Counted from the first letter of the stretch, positions 17,040-26,745 are shown. The stretch is DNA of 64,000 nucleotides from Gammaproteobacteria bacterium (GCA_009845905.1 VXYS01000004.1:277285-341284), one strand, 5' to 3'. The notes: generated by a model from the letters alone, not told the origin. Numbers and translations: made by a program.

Positions 17040-18446
17040 ATGTCCGGACAGACCCTGCTCGCAAAGATCTGGGACGCGCACGAAGTCGTCCCGGAAACGC
17101 CGGACACGCCGGCGGTGCTCTACATCGACTTGCACCTGGTGCACGAGGTGACGACGCCGCAGGCCTTCGACGTACTGCGCGCGAACGGCCTGCCGGTGCG
17201 CCGGCCGGACCGCACGCTGGCGACGATGGACCACTCGACGCCGACCGAGCCGGCTTCCACTCTGGAGGAGCTGGACAGGGTCGCGCTGCCCGCGGCCGCG
17301 GCCCAGGTTCGCGCGATGATCGAGAACTGCGCGGAATTCGGCCTGGAACTGCGCGGGCTGGACAGTCCGGAGCGGGGCATCGTGCATGTCGTGGGTCCGG
17401 AACAGGGCGCGACCTGGCCGGGCCACACGGTGGTTTGCGGAGACAGCCACACCAGCACCCACGGCGCGTTCGGCGCGCTGGCCTTCGGCATCGGCACCAC
17501 CGAAGTGGGCCACGTACTGGCCACGCAATGCCTGCTGCAGCGCCGCCCGGGGGCGCTGGCGGTCAACGTTAACGGCCGCCTGGGACCGGGCGTGACTTCG
17601 AAGGACCTGATCCTGGCGATCATCCGCAAACTGGGCGTGGGCGGCGGAACCGGGCGGGTGCTGCAATACCGCGGCGAGACCGTCCGGTCGCTGACCATGG
17701 AACAGCGGATGACCATGTGCAACATGAGTATCGAGGCCGGCGCCCGAGCCGGCATGATCGCGCCCGACGACACGACCTACGAATGGCTGCATGGCCGGCC
17801 GATGGCGCCGGCGGGCGCCGAATGGGACGCCGCGCTCGAGCGCTGGCGCGAACTCGAGGACCGCGGCGACGCGCAGTTCGAACGCGAAGTGAGCCTGGAT
17901 GCGGGACAGCTTCGACCCATGGTCACCTACGGCACCAATCCCGGAATGTCGGCGCAGATCGACGAACCGGTGCCCGGCAGCGGAGATCCCGCCATCGACA
18001 AGGCCCTGGCCTACATGGGCGTGGAGCCGGGCAAGCCGCTGCAGGGGCGCGAGGTGGACATCGTTTTCCTCGGCAGTTGCACCAATTCCCGGCTGAGCGA
18101 CCTGCGCTCGGCCGCCGAGCTGATGCGCGGAAACCGGGTCGCGGACACGGTCCGCATGCTGGTCGTGCCGGGCTCGCAGATCGTCAAGCGCGAAGCCGAA
18201 GCCGAGGGCCTGCACGAGATCTTCCTGTCGGCGGGCGCCGAATGGCGCGAAGCCGGCTGCTCGATGTGCATCGGCATGAACGGCGATACGGTCGACGCCG
18301 GCAAGCTCTGCGTCAGCACCAGCAACCGCAATTTCGAGGGCCGCCAGGGACCGGGCGCGCGCACCGTCCTGGCCAGCCCGCTCACCGCCGCGGCCAGCGC
18401 GATACGAGGCCGGGTGGCGGACCCGCGCGAGCTGATGGACCGCTGA
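17040..18446 (+). CDS. leuC: 3-isopropylmalate dehydratase large subunit
   Basis: 468 residues, the standard length. An aconitase-family protein that with LeuD isomerises 2- to 3-isopropylmalate. The [4Fe-4S] ligands are visible in [10 protein letters not shown] and [10 protein letters not shown]. Substrate-loop motifs include [20 protein letters not shown]. An AGGAGGG Shine-Dalgarno lies at the end of ilvE. The leuD start follows 14 bp after the stop. Confidence 0.97.
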   Translation: MSGQTLLAKIWDAHEVVPETPDTPAVLYIDLHLVHEVTTPQAFDVLRANGLPVRRPDRTLATMDHSTPTEPASTLEELDRVALPAAAAQVRAMIENCAEFGLELRGLDSPERGIVHVVGPEQGATWPGHTVVCGDSHTSTHGAFGALAFGIGTTEVGHVLATQCLLQRRPGALAVNVNGRLGPGVTSKDLILAIIRKLGVGGGTGRVLQYRGETVRSLTMEQRMTMCNMSIEAGARAGMIAPDDTTYEWLHGRPMAPAGAEWDAALERWRELEDRGDAQFEREVSLDAGQLRPMVTYGTNPGMSAQIDEPVPGSGDPAIDKALAYMGVEPGKPLQGREVDIVFLGSCTNSRLSDLRSAAELMRGNRVADTVRMLVVPGSQIVKREAEAEGLHEIFLSAGAEWREAGCSMCIGMNGDTVDAGKLCVSTSNRNFEGRQGPGARTVLASPLTAAASAIRGRVADPRELMDR

Positions 18447-18460
18447 ACCGGGACGCCGTC

Positions 18461-19039
18461 ATGGAGAAGATCGTTCGCATCGAATCGCGCACCGTGGTGC
18501 TCGACATCGACAACGTCGATACCGACCAGATCATTCCGGCGCGCTTCCTCACCACCACCGTGCGCAAGGGCCTGGGCGAAGCGGCCTTCCACGACTGGCG
18601 CTACGCCGGCGACGGCGAACTCAATCCCGATTTCGTGCTCAACCGCCCCGAGAACCGGCACCGCACCATCCTGGTCGCGGGCGACAACTTCGGTTGCGGT
18701 TCATCGCGCGAACACGCACCCTGGGCGCTGCTGGAGGCCGGCCTGCGCGCCGTGATCAGCACCAGCATCGCCGACATCTTCCGCAACAACTCGCTCAAGA
18801 ACGGCTTCGTCCCGGTAGTGATCGACGAGGGTCCGCACCGCTGGCTCAAGGCCAATCCGGGAGCGGAAATCGCGATAGACCTCGAAAACACGCAGGTCGA
18901 ACTGCCTCAGGGGCCGCCCGCGCCCTTCGAACTGGATCGGTTTGCGCGCTATTGCCTGATGAACGGCGTGGATCAACTCGGTTACCTGCTCCGGCAGAGC
19001 GACCGGATCGGCGCCTGGGAACAGCGGGCGGGAGGCTAG
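18461..19039 (+). CDS. leuD: 3-isopropylmalate dehydratase small subunit
   Basis: 192 residues from the ATG at 18461 ([20 protein letters not shown]). This is the swivelling domain partner of LeuC. Motifs include [12 protein letters not shown] and [16 protein letters not shown], both typical of LeuD. The frame is open upstream inside leuC, but family similarity begins at this ATG. leuB follows after 3 bp. Confidence 0.96.
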   Translation: MEKIVRIESRTVVLDIDNVDTDQIIPARFLTTTVRKGLGEAAFHDWRYAGDGELNPDFVLNRPENRHRTILVAGDNFGCGSSREHAPWALLEAGLRAVISTSIADIFRNNSLKNGFVPVVIDEGPHRWLKANPGAEIAIDLENTQVELPQGPPAPFELDRFARYCLMNGVDQLGYLLRQSDRIGAWEQRAGG

Positions 19040-19042
19040 CCA

Positions 19043-20101
19043 TTGACGTCCCTCATTGCCGTTCTGCCCGGCGACGGAATCGGGCCGGAGGTCATGCGCG
19101 CGGGCCTGCGCGTGCTGAGGGCCGCGGCTGCCCGGCACTCGCTGGATATTGAGACGCGGGAGGCGCCGTTCGGCGGCCGCGCGCTCGCCGAACTGGGTGC
19201 ACCCTTTCCCTCCTCCACGCGCGACCTGTGCCTTGAGGCCGACGCGGTCTTGCTGGGCGCGGTCGGCCTGCCGGGCCCGCCGCCGGCCGATCCGGCATTG
19301 CGGCCGGAACAGGGCCTGCTGAACCTGCGCGCGCTGCTGGGCGTTTACGCCAATCTTCGCCCGATCCGGCCCTTGCCGGGCGCCTCGGACGCCTCGCCGC
19401 TGCGCGCGGACAGGCTGGCGAACGTGGACCTGATCGTCGTGCGCGAACTCACCGGCGGCGTCTATTTCGGCGACAAGCAGGAAGGCGACGATGCCGCCAG
19501 CGACCTGTGCACGTACAGCAGCGAAGAGGTCGAACGTGTCGTGCGCTACGCGGCGGGACTCGCGCGCAGCCGCCGCGGTCGGCTGACTTCCATCGACAAG
19601 GCCAACGTCCTGGCCACCTCGCGCCTTTGGCGGACGGTGACGGGACGCGTCGTCTCCGAAGAGTTCCCGGAAATCGAGCTGGATCATCTCCTGGTGGACG
19701 CCGCGGCGATGCGCCTGCTCACCCACGCCGCGCAGTTCGACGTCCTGGTGACCGAAAACATGTTCGGCGACATCCTCACCGACGAGGCATCCGTGCTGAC
19801 CGGTTCGCTGGGAATGGCGCCGTCGGCCTCCGTTGGGGAGGGCCGGCGCGCCCTCTACGAACCCATACACGGAACCGCGCCGGACATCGAGGGCCGCAAC
19901 CTGGCGAACCCCTGCGGCATGATCCTGTCCGTGGCGATGATGCTGGAACTGAGCCTGAACAGCCCCGAAGCCGCCCGCGAGATCGAAGCGGCCGTTGCTG
20001 CCGCCGTTGCCGACGGCGTGCGCACGGCCGACATCGCGGGAAGCGCCACGACCGAGCAGTTCACCGAAGCCGTCCTCACCCGACTCGCCACCCGCCAATG
20101 A
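19043..20101 (+). CDS. leuB: 3-isopropylmalate dehydrogenase
   Basis: 352 residues. It oxidises and decarboxylates 3-isopropylmalate with NAD. VLPGDGIGPEVM opens the fold. VRELTGGVYFG, IDKANVLATSRLW and FDVLVTENMFGDILTDEAS hold substrate and metal-binding residues, and YEPIHGTAPDI the NAD loop. The start is TTG at 19043, preceded by GGGAGG; no in-frame ATG fits the family N-terminus. A 138-bp spacer with a large inverted repeat follows before hisG, the widest gap in the operon. Confidence 0.95.
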   Translation: MTSLIAVLPGDGIGPEVMRAGLRVLRAAAARHSLDIETREAPFGGRALAELGAPFPSSTRDLCLEADAVLLGAVGLPGPPPADPALRPEQGLLNLRALLGVYANLRPIRPLPGASDASPLRADRLANVDLIVVRELTGGVYFGDKQEGDDAASDLCTYSSEEVERVVRYAAGLARSRRGRLTSIDKANVLATSRLWRTVTGRVVSEEFPEIELDHLLVDAAAMRLLTHAAQFDVLVTENMFGDILTDEASVLTGSLGMAPSASVGEGRRALYEPIHGTAPDIEGRNLANPCGMILSVAMMLELSLNSPEAAREIEAAVAAAVADGVRTADIAGSATTEQFTEAVLTRLATRQ

Positions 20102-20115
20102 GCATGATCACGTGA

Positions 20116-20225
20116 GCAAGCGCTGCTGCACATCCCTTCCGGGAGTTTGTGAGCCAGGGATGGCGGAACAAAGCTCCATGGATGGATTCATGCGTCTCCC
20201 GGAAGGGATGTGCAGCAGCGCTTGC
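20116..20225. repeat. 110-bp inverted-repeat element, copy A (leuB-hisG spacer)
   Basis: Left arm 20116-20145 and right arm 20196-20225 are perfect 30-bp reverse complements around a 50-nt centre. The centre holds two small hairpins: GCCA-GGGA-TGGC and TCCAT-GG-ATGGA. The sequence CCATGGATGGATTCATGCG next to the right arm is shared with copy B at 47609-47718 except for one base. The hisG Shine-Dalgarno (GAGGT, 20226-20230) abuts the right arm. In RNA or cruciform DNA it would fold as a three-way junction. Confidence 0.85.
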
Positions 20226-20239
20226 GAGGTATTCAGCAT

Positions 20240-21145
20240 ATGACATCGAAGTGGAAGCGCAGCGAACGCGTACAGATCGCAGTACAGAAATCCGGCCGCC
20301 TCACCGAGCACTCGCTGGCTCTCCTGAAGCGCTGCGGCCTGCGGCTCACCCAGGGCGCCGACGAACTGCTGGCCGTGGCCGAGAACATGCCCGTGGACGT
20401 GCTGCTGGTACGCGACGACGAAATCCCGGGCCTGGTGCGCGAAGGGGCCTGCGACCTGGGCATCGTCGGCCTGAACGTCGCCGAGGAACAGCGCCTGGGT
20501 CTGGAGAGCGGCCAACCCGCCCCCGGCAGCATCCGCAGCCTGGCGTTCGGCGATTGCCGCCTGTCGATGGCCTACCCCAAGGACGGCGAGGCGCAGAAGG
20601 TCGCCGACCTCGAGGGACTCCGCATTGCTTCCAGCTATCCGCGTCTGACCGGACGATTTCTGACCGAATCGGGCGTGACCGCCGAAGTCGTTCCGTTCTC
20701 GGGCGCGGTGGAGCTTGCGCCGCGGCTGGGCCGGGCGGAGGCCATCTGCGACCTGGTTTCCAGCGGCAAGACCCTGGCGGCCAACCAGCTCAGGGAAGGC
20801 GAAACGGTGCTGGAAAGCCGGGCCACGCTGCTCCTGAGCCCGGCCGAATTGCCGGCCGCAAGAAAAGACTGGGTGGACCTGCTCAGGCGCCGCATGGACG
20901 GCGTCATGCAGGCCCGCGAAACCAAGTACATCATGCTGCACGCGCCGCGCGCCGCCCTGCCCGTCATCGCGGAGTTGCTGCCCGGCTCCGAGGCCCCCAC
21001 CATCATGCCGCTGGACGGGCGCGAGGACCGCGTGGCCGTGCATGCGGTGTGCCGGGAAAGCGTTTTCTGGGAAACGCTGGAGGCCCTCAAGGACGCGGGC
21101 GCCAGTTCCGTGCTGGTCCTGCCGGTGGAGAAAATGCTGGAATGA
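20240..21145 (+). CDS. hisG: ATP phosphoribosyltransferase (long form)
   Basis: 301 residues from the ATG at 20240, with GAGGT 9 nt upstream. It catalyses the committed step of histidine synthesis. Motifs: VQIAVQKSGRLTEHS at the start, ACDLGIVGLNV and GFRCDLVS-type region EAICDLVSSGKTL (PRPP site). The C-terminal ACT-like domain (about residues 225-301) marks the long, histidine-inhibited form, so no HisZ is needed. The start overlaps nothing; hisD overlaps its stop by ATGA. Confidence 0.95.
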   Translation: MTSKWKRSERVQIAVQKSGRLTEHSLALLKRCGLRLTQGADELLAVAENMPVDVLLVRDDEIPGLVREGACDLGIVGLNVAEEQRLGLESGQPAPGSIRSLAFGDCRLSMAYPKDGEAQKVADLEGLRIASSYPRLTGRFLTESGVTAEVVPFSGAVELAPRLGRAEAICDLVSSGKTLAANQLREGETVLESRATLLLSPAELPAARKDWVDLLRRRMDGVMQARETKYIMLHAPRAALPVIAELLPGSEAPTIMPLDGREDRVAVHAVCRESVFWETLEALKDAGASSVLVLPVEKMLE

Positions 21146-22452
21146 CCCCCATCCCGCCTATCTACCGCTGGAAGGCGCTGGACGAAAGCGAGCGCGCGTC
21201 GGTCCTCGCGCGGCTTGCCGCTCCGGCCGACCCTGCGCTGGAGACGCGCGTGAAGGACATCATGGACCGGGTGCGGGCGGGCGGTGACAGGGCGCTCCGG
21301 GAGCTGGAAGCCGAGCTGGACGGCGTTCAACTCGACGCGATCGAAGCAGGTGAAAGCGAGATCGCGGAAGCCGGCGAGCTGCTGAGCGGGGAACAGCGCG
21401 AGGCGATTCATGCGGCGCTGGACAACATACGCGCCTGCCACGCGACCCAGAGGCCGGCGGACTCGCGCACCGAGCCGGTGCCCGGCGTGGTTTGCGAGCA
21501 GCGCTACCGCCCCCTTGAGGCGGTCGGGCTGTACGTTCCGGCCGGGGCCGCGCCCCTGCCCTCCACGGCGATGATGCTGGCGGCGCCCGCGCAACTGGCC
21601 GGCTGCCCGCAGCGCATCCTGTGCGCGCCGCCCGGCGCCGACGGCAGCATCAACGCGGCGATTCTCTACGTGGCGCATCTTTGCGAGGTCCACCGCGTAT
21701 TCAAGCTGGGCGGGGCCCAGGCGATCGCCGCGATGGCCTACGGCACCGAAAGCGTTCCGAGGGTCGACAAGATATTCGGACCCGGCAGCCGCTGGGTGGC
21801 CGCCGCCAAGCAGCGGGCGGCCATGGAGCCGGGCGGGCCGGCCCAGGACCTCCCCGCGGGGCCGACCGAAGCCATGGTGATCGCCGACGAAACCGCAAAC
21901 GCTCAATTCGTGGCCCTGGACCTGCTCAGCCAGGCCGAACACGGCGAGGACGCACATGTGCTGCTGCTTTGCCTGGACGAACGGCTGGCGAGCGCCGTCC
22001 AGGAAGCGATCGCGGACCAGTTGCGCACGCTGCCCCGTGCGGAGGTGCTGGAGAAATCGCTGTCGGCCGGCGCCCTGCTGGTCGTGGACTCGCTGGAGGA
22101 CGCCGTCGAGGTGGCCAATTGCTACGCTCCCGAGCACCTGCTGCTGCAGGTCGCGGACCCGCGCGCGCTGGCGGCGCAAGTCCGCAACGCGGGCGCCGTG
22201 TTTCTCGGGCCGTGGTCGCCGGAATCCAGCGGCGACTACTGCAACGGCGCCAATCACGTGTTGCCCACCTACGGCAGCGCGCGCTGGGCCAGCGGGCTTG
22301 GGCTGGTCGATTTCTACAAGCGGATCAGCGTTCAGGAACTTTCGCGGGAAGGCCTGGAGAGTATTTCGGGCTCCATTGCCGTGCTGGCCCGCACCGAGGG
22401 GCTGGAAGCCCACGCGCGCGCCGCGGAAGTGCGCCGGAGGGCTGAGTCATGA
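21142..22452 (+). CDS. hisD: Histidinol dehydrogenase
   Basis: 436 residues from the ATG at 21142. It oxidises L-histidinol to histidine in two NAD-dependent steps. [30 protein letters not shown] and [14 protein letters not shown] (zinc-ligand Gln/His) are family motifs, and [11 protein letters not shown] holds a further catalytic His. The segment [12 protein letters not shown] has Ser where most HisD proteins have Asn, and the loop before [13 protein letters not shown] is divergent. hisC overlaps the stop by ATGA. Confidence 0.95.
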   Translation: MTPIPPIYRWKALDESERASVLARLAAPADPALETRVKDIMDRVRAGGDRALRELEAELDGVQLDAIEAGESEIAEAGELLSGEQREAIHAALDNIRACHATQRPADSRTEPVPGVVCEQRYRPLEAVGLYVPAGAAPLPSTAMMLAAPAQLAGCPQRILCAPPGADGSINAAILYVAHLCEVHRVFKLGGAQAIAAMAYGTESVPRVDKIFGPGSRWVAAAKQRAAMEPGGPAQDLPAGPTEAMVIADETANAQFVALDLLSQAEHGEDAHVLLLCLDERLASAVQEAIADQLRTLPRAEVLEKSLSAGALLVVDSLEDAVEVANCYAPEHLLLQVADPRALAAQVRNAGAVFLGPWSPESSGDYCNGANHVLPTYGSARWASGLGLVDFYKRISVQELSREGLESISGSIAVLARTEGLEAHARAAEVRRRAES

Positions 22453-23510
22453 GCTGGATCACGTCATTGGCGCGGGAAGCCGTTCAGAAGGGCCGGGCCT
22501 ACAAGGCGCCGACAACGCCGACCCTGGCCCGCATGCACGCCAATGAACTGCCCTGGGCGCCCGATTACGACCCGGCGCCCGGCAAGCTCAACTTCTACCC
22601 GCTGCTCTTCCCCGCGGAGCTGACCGAACGCATGGCCGAACACTACGGCGTGCGGCCTGAGGAGATTTCCGTCACGCGCGGCAGCAGCGAAGGCATCGAC
22701 TGCCTGTACCGGGCCTTTTGCGAATCGGGCCGGGACAGCGCGATCTTCTGTCCCCCGTCGTTCGAGATGTTCCGCTGGTACGGCCGCCTGCAGGGCGCGC
22801 GGGTCCTTGAAGTTCCGCTGCGGGCCGAAGACGGCTTCTCGCTCGACGTGCCGGCCATCAAGGCCGCCTGGTCCGACGATGTGAAGCTGCTGATCCTCTG
22901 TTCGCCGAACAACCCCACGGGCAACCTGATGGACCCCGACGATCTCCTGGAACTGGTGGAATACGCGCGCGACAGGACCATTGTGGTGCTGGATGCCGCC
23001 TACGCCGAGTTCGCGGGCCTGAACCCGGGCGCCGAATGGATCGCGGCGCACCCGCACGTCGTGGTCCTGCGCACGGTATCGAAGGCCCTGGGGCTGGCGG
23101 GCGTGCGCTGCGGCGCGCTGCTTGCCTGCGAGGAAATTATCGGGCTGATGCGCCGCGTACAATCTCCGTACAGCTTTTCCGCGCTGTGCGAACACACCGT
23201 GCTCGAGGCCATGAAACCGGAAAGTCTGGCCAGGATGCAGGGCCGCATAGCACTTGTCATCGAGGAGCGCGAGCGCGTCAGCGCACTTCTGACGGAACTT
23301 CCCCAGGTAAAGACCGTGTATCCCAGCCGCACCAACTTCGTGTTGCTGAAAGTCGCCGACGCCGACGGCTTCAACGCCGCGGCCCGCGACGGCGGCTACC
23401 TGCTGCGCAGAATCCCCGACGAGCCGGGCCTGGAATCCTGCGTGCGCATCACGCTGGGCACGCCTGAGCAGAACGACGGCCTGTTGGCGACACTGAGGGC
23501 AGCGGCATGA
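22449..23510 (+). CDS. hisC: Histidinol-phosphate aminotransferase
   Basis: 353 residues, fold-type I PLP aminotransferase. RTVSKALGLAGVRCGALLA contains the PLP lysine, LCSPNNPTGNLMDPDD the substrate loop and VLDAAYAEFAG the PLP-interacting Asp/Tyr. It converts imidazole acetol phosphate to histidinol phosphate. It is coupled by 4-bp overlaps to hisD and hisB. Confidence 0.95.
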   Translation: MSWITSLAREAVQKGRAYKAPTTPTLARMHANELPWAPDYDPAPGKLNFYPLLFPAELTERMAEHYGVRPEEISVTRGSSEGIDCLYRAFCESGRDSAIFCPPSFEMFRWYGRLQGARVLEVPLRAEDGFSLDVPAIKAAWSDDVKLLILCSPNNPTGNLMDPDDLLELVEYARDRTIVVLDAAYAEFAGLNPGAEWIAAHPHVVVLRTVSKALGLAGVRCGALLACEEIIGLMRRVQSPYSFSALCEHTVLEAMKPESLARMQGRIALVIEERERVSALLTELPQVKTVYPSRTNFVLLKVADADGFNAAARDGGYLLRRIPDEPGLESCVRITLGTPEQNDGLLATLRAAA

Positions 23511-24574
23511 GCGCCCGGGTCGCCTTCGTGGACCGTGACGGCACCCTGATCGAGGAACCGTCCGACTTCCAGGTTGACAGCCTTGCAAAGCTCAAGCTGG
23601 CGCAGGGCGTGGTGCCGGCGCTGCGGCGATTGCAGGACGCCGGCTTCGAGCTGGTGATGGTCAGCAACCAGGATGGGCTTGGCACCGACAGCTTCCCGCA
23701 GGAGGACTTCGACGGGCCGCACGAATTCCTGTTGGCGCTGCTGGAATCACAGGGTATCGGGTTTGCCGAAGTGTTCGTATGTCCGCACCGGTCCGGGGAC
23801 GGCTGCGATTGCCGCAAGCCGCTCACGGGCCTGGTGAACGCATTCATGCGCGAGCGGCCCGTGGACCGGGCCGCCAGCGTCATGATCGGCGACCGCGAGA
23901 CCGATCTGCAGTTCGCCGAGAACCTGGGAGTGCGCGGTTTCCGTGTCGATGCCGCCGATCCGGAGAGCTGGAAGCAGGTAGTGCGCGAAATCGTGGACGC
24001 GCCCCGGGTCGGGCGCGCGCGCCGGGCGACCCGCGAGACCGATATTCGGGTGGACGTGGATCTGGACGCACCGGGATCGGCGGAAGTGGCCACCGGCATC
24101 GGCTTCTTCGATCACATGCTGGAGCAGCTTGCCAAGCACGGCGGCTTCGGGCTGAAGCTCAGTTGTGACGGCGACCTTGAGGTCGATGAACACCACACCG
24201 TGGAGGACAGCGCGCTGGCGCTGGGCGCGGCGCTGAAGGAGGCGCTCGGCGACCGGCGGGGTATCGGCCGCTTCGCCTTCGAGCTGCCCATGGACGAGGC
24301 CGACGTCAAGGTGCTGCTGGACCTGTCCGGACGCCCGTGGCTCAAGTTCAAGGGCAAATTCGAGCGCGAACGCGTCGGAGGACTGCCGACCGAGCTGGTC
24401 GAGCATTTCTTCCGTTCGCTGGCGGAAGCCAGCGGCGCCACGCTGCATATCCGGGTGCGCGGCGAGAACACGCACCACATGATCGAGTCCTGCTTCAAGG
24501 GCGTCGGGAGGGCGTTGCGCCAGGCGATCGCGCGCGAGGGAGGCGACATTCCCAGCACCAAGGGCGTCCTGTGA
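23507..24574 (+). CDS. hisB: Bifunctional histidinol-phosphatase/imidazoleglycerol-phosphate dehydratase
   Basis: 355 residues with two domains. Residues 1 to about 165 are a HAD phosphatase (FVDRDGTLIEE with Asp9/Asp11, and a zinc loop CPHRSGDGCDCRKP). From about 168 it is the dehydratase (GIGFFDHMLEQLAKHGGF, EVDEHHTVEDSALALG, ENTHHMIESCFKGVGRAL; His and Glu metal ligands). The fusion is typical of enteric-type gammaproteobacteria and some others. hisH begins at a GTG overlapping its stop. Confidence 0.96.
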   Translation: MSARVAFVDRDGTLIEEPSDFQVDSLAKLKLAQGVVPALRRLQDAGFELVMVSNQDGLGTDSFPQEDFDGPHEFLLALLESQGIGFAEVFVCPHRSGDGCDCRKPLTGLVNAFMRERPVDRAASVMIGDRETDLQFAENLGVRGFRVDAADPESWKQVVREIVDAPRVGRARRATRETDIRVDVDLDAPGSAEVATGIGFFDHMLEQLAKHGGFGLKLSCDGDLEVDEHHTVEDSALALGAALKEALGDRRGIGRFAFELPMDEADVKVLLDLSGRPWLKFKGKFERERVGGLPTELVEHFFRSLAEASGATLHIRVRGENTHHMIESCFKGVGRALRQAIAREGGDIPSTKGVL

Positions 24575-25176
24575 ACACGGACGTGGCCCTGGTTGACTGC
24601 GGCGGGGCCAACATTGCATCGCTTCGATTCGCCCTTCAGCGTCTGGGCGTGGAAGGGCACTTCACGCGGGACGCCGGCCGGATCAAAGCCGCGGAACGCG
24701 TGCTCCTGCCGGGCGTCGGCGCCGCCGGGGCCGGCATGGGCAGGCTGGCCGGCGCGCACCTCCTGGAGCTCATACCCCGACTGACGCAACCGGTGCTGGG
24801 CATCTGCCTGGGAATGCAGTTGCTCTATGAAGTGTCCAGCGAGGACGATACGCCCTGTCTTGGCGTCATTCCCGGACAGGTTGACCTGCTCGAAGCCTCC
24901 CCCGAGCATACGATCCCGCACATGGGATGGAACCAGGTGGGACGGCGAGCGGAATCGCGCCTGTTCGACGGAATCCCGGACGGGTCCTGGTTCTACTTCG
25001 TGCACAGTTACGCCGCCCCGCCCGGTGAACATTGCATCGGCGATACCGAGCACGGCCGCCGCTTCGCCTCGGTCGTGAACAAGGACAATTTCTTCGGTGT
25101 GCAGTTCCATCCGGAACGGTCCGGGCAACACGGCCAGCGGCTGCTGAAGAACTTTCTTGAGCTTCCGTGGAACTGA
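24571..25176 (+). CDS. hisH: Imidazole glycerol phosphate synthase, glutamine amidotransferase subunit
   Basis: 201 residues, class I glutaminase that feeds ammonia to HisF. VLGICLGMQLLYE contains the nucleophilic Cys, and FGVQFHPERSGQHG the His and Glu of the triad. The start is GTG at 24571 overlapping the hisB stop (GTGA). The frame is open upstream inside hisB, but family similarity begins here. It overlaps hisA by 10 bp. Confidence 0.95.
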   Translation: MNTDVALVDCGGANIASLRFALQRLGVEGHFTRDAGRIKAAERVLLPGVGAAGAGMGRLAGAHLLELIPRLTQPVLGICLGMQLLYEVSSEDDTPCLGVIPGQVDLLEASPEHTIPHMGWNQVGRRAESRLFDGIPDGSWFYFVHSYAAPPGEHCIGDTEHGRRFASVVNKDNFFGVQFHPERSGQHGQRLLKNFLELPWN

Positions 25177-25901
25177 TCCCTTCCATCGACCTGATGGGCG
25201 GCCAGGTGGTGCGGCTGCATCGCGGGCGCTTCGATGACGCGGTGTTCTATTCGAGGGAAGCACTGGGGCTGGCCCGAACCTGGTCCAGCCTGGGCGCGCG
25301 CAGCCTGCACGTGGTCGATCTGGACGGCGCCCGCTCCGGCCGCCGGGAAAACGCCGACACCATTGCGCGCGTGGTGGAAGCGACAACGCTTTCAGTACAG
25401 GTCGGCGGCGGTATTCGCGACGACGAATCACTCGAAGCGGTCTACGAAAGCGGCGTCCGGCGGGCCGTATGCGGCAGTGCGCTGGCGGAAGATCCGGCGC
25501 GGGCCGGGCGCTGGGTGGAGCGGTATGGGCCGGACCGGCTGGTGGCGGCGCTCGATGTGCGCTCCGGCAGCGAGCCCGAAGTGCTGACCCGGGGTTGGGT
25601 CCGGGAGAGCGGCCGCTCGCTGTGGGAACTGCTGGAACTGCTGCTGGACCAGGGCTACCGGTGGTTTCTTTGCACCGATGTCGATCGCGACGGCATGCTG
25701 AGCGGCCCGAACACGGACCTGTACGCGGAGTGCGTCCGCAGGGCGCCCCAGGCCTCGTTCATCGCCTCCGGCGGCGTATCGCGCGCGGACGACCTTGAGG
25801 CGCTGGCCGGCACGGGGGTGGCGGCCGCGGTCTCCGGCAAGGCCTTGCTGGAAGGGCGCATCAGCGCCGAGGAAGCGGAGCGGTGCTGGCGCGGCGGATA
25901 A
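25167..25901 (+). CDS. hisA: ProFAR isomerase
   Basis: 244 residues, TIM barrel. [17 protein letters not shown] carries the catalytic Asp near residue 8 and [14 protein letters not shown] the second Asp. [15 protein letters not shown] is a phosphate-binding loop. It opens the ribose ring of ProFAR before HisHF. The gene overlaps hisH by 10 bp and hisF by 19 bp, as expected of this operon. Confidence 0.95.
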   Translation: MELIPSIDLMGGQVVRLHRGRFDDAVFYSREALGLARTWSSLGARSLHVVDLDGARSGRRENADTIARVVEATTLSVQVGGGIRDDESLEAVYESGVRRAVCGSALAEDPARAGRWVERYGPDRLVAALDVRSGSEPEVLTRGWVRESGRSLWELLELLLDQGYRWFLCTDVDRDGMLSGPNTDLYAECVRRAPQASFIASGGVSRADDLEALAGTGVAAAVSGKALLEGRISAEEAERCWRGG

Positions 25902-26650
25902 TCCCCTGCCTCGACGTGCGCGACGGCCAGGTGGTCAAGGGCGTGCGTTTCCGCGAGCACCGCGTGATGGGCGAGATCATGGAGCTGGCGCGCCGCTACC
26001 GCGAGGAACACGCCGACGAGGTCGTGTTCTACGACATCACCGCAAGCCCGCACGGCCGTTCCGTGGACCGGAGCTGGATCCTGCGCGTGGCCGACGTCCT
26101 GGACATTCCCTTCTGCGTGGCCGGCGGCATTCGCGACGTCGCCGGGGCCGAGGAAGTGCTGATGAACGGCGCCGACAAGATTTCCGTCAACAGTCCCGCG
26201 CTGGCCGACCCCGACCTGATCGGCGAACTGGCCCGGCGGTTCGGCTCGCAGTGCGTGGTGGTGGGAATCGACAGCAGCGGCGGCAACGGCCGCTGGCGCG
26301 TGCACGAGCTGACCGGCGACCCCTCGCTCAGCCGCGAAGCGGGCCGCGACACGCTGGACTGGGTCCGCGAAGTGCAGGACCGCGGCGCGGGCGAAATCGT
26401 GCTCAACTGCATGAACATGGACGGCGTGCGCCAGGGCTATGACATCGAGCAGCTTTGCGCGGTCCGCGAAAGCTGCCGCGTTCCGCTGATCGCCTCCGGC
26501 GGCGCGGGAGCGCCGGAACACTTCGTCGAAGTCTTTCGCCGGGCGCGGGTGGACGGCGCGCTCGCCGCGACCGTGTTTCACTCCGGTCAGATCGCAATCC
26601 CCGACCTCAAGAACTATCTGGCTGCCCGCAACGTAGCCGTGCGCGACTGA
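25883..26650 (+). CDS. hisF: Imidazole glycerol phosphate synthase, cyclase subunit
   Basis: 255 residues, TIM barrel. [16 protein letters not shown] has the catalytic Asp11-type residue and [15 protein letters not shown] the second. [15 protein letters not shown] and [16 protein letters not shown] are phosphate loops. The start is GTG at 25883 inside hisA. This is the last plus-strand his gene: neither hisI nor hisE follows. A structured repeat (26662-26716) separates it from the convergent hisE. Confidence 0.96.
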   Translation: MLARRIIPCLDVRDGQVVKGVRFREHRVMGEIMELARRYREEHADEVVFYDITASPHGRSVDRSWILRVADVLDIPFCVAGGIRDVAGAEEVLMNGADKISVNSPALADPDLIGELARRFGSQCVVVGIDSSGGNGRWRVHELTGDPSLSREAGRDTLDWVREVQDRGAGEIVLNCMNMDGVRQGYDIEQLCAVRESCRVPLIASGGAGAPEHFVEVFRRARVDGALAATVFHSGQIAIPDLKNYLAARNVAVRD

Positions 26651-26661
26651 CGATTTCGCTT

Positions 26662-26716
26662 CCTGGGAGCGAAGGCGTCTCGCCTTCGTCGAGGGCGGGA
26701 CGCCCTCGCTCCCAGG
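26662..26716. repeat. CCTGGGAGCGA intergenic repeat, copy 1
   Basis: The outer stem is CCTGGGAGCGA (26662-26672) with TCGCTCCCAGG (26706-26716), 11 bp and perfect. Inside are two perfect 7-bp hairpins: GAAGGCG-TCT-CGCCTTC and GAGGGCG-GGA-CGCCCTC. The whole folds as a three-way junction. It sits between the convergent hisF and hisE ends and may also stop transcription from both sides. Related copies are at 45376-45446 (inverted) and 53855-53923. Confidence 0.85.
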
Positions 26717-26745
26717 GTAACGGCGAGGCCCTCTTTCCCAGGGGG

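Noticed and set aside
20149..20240. Short open frame through the 110-bp element reading MDGFMRLP, also seen at copy B
   Set aside because: The shared peptide comes from the conserved DNA of the repeat; frames differ afterwards and there is no Shine-Dalgarno, so it is not treated as a gene or His leader.
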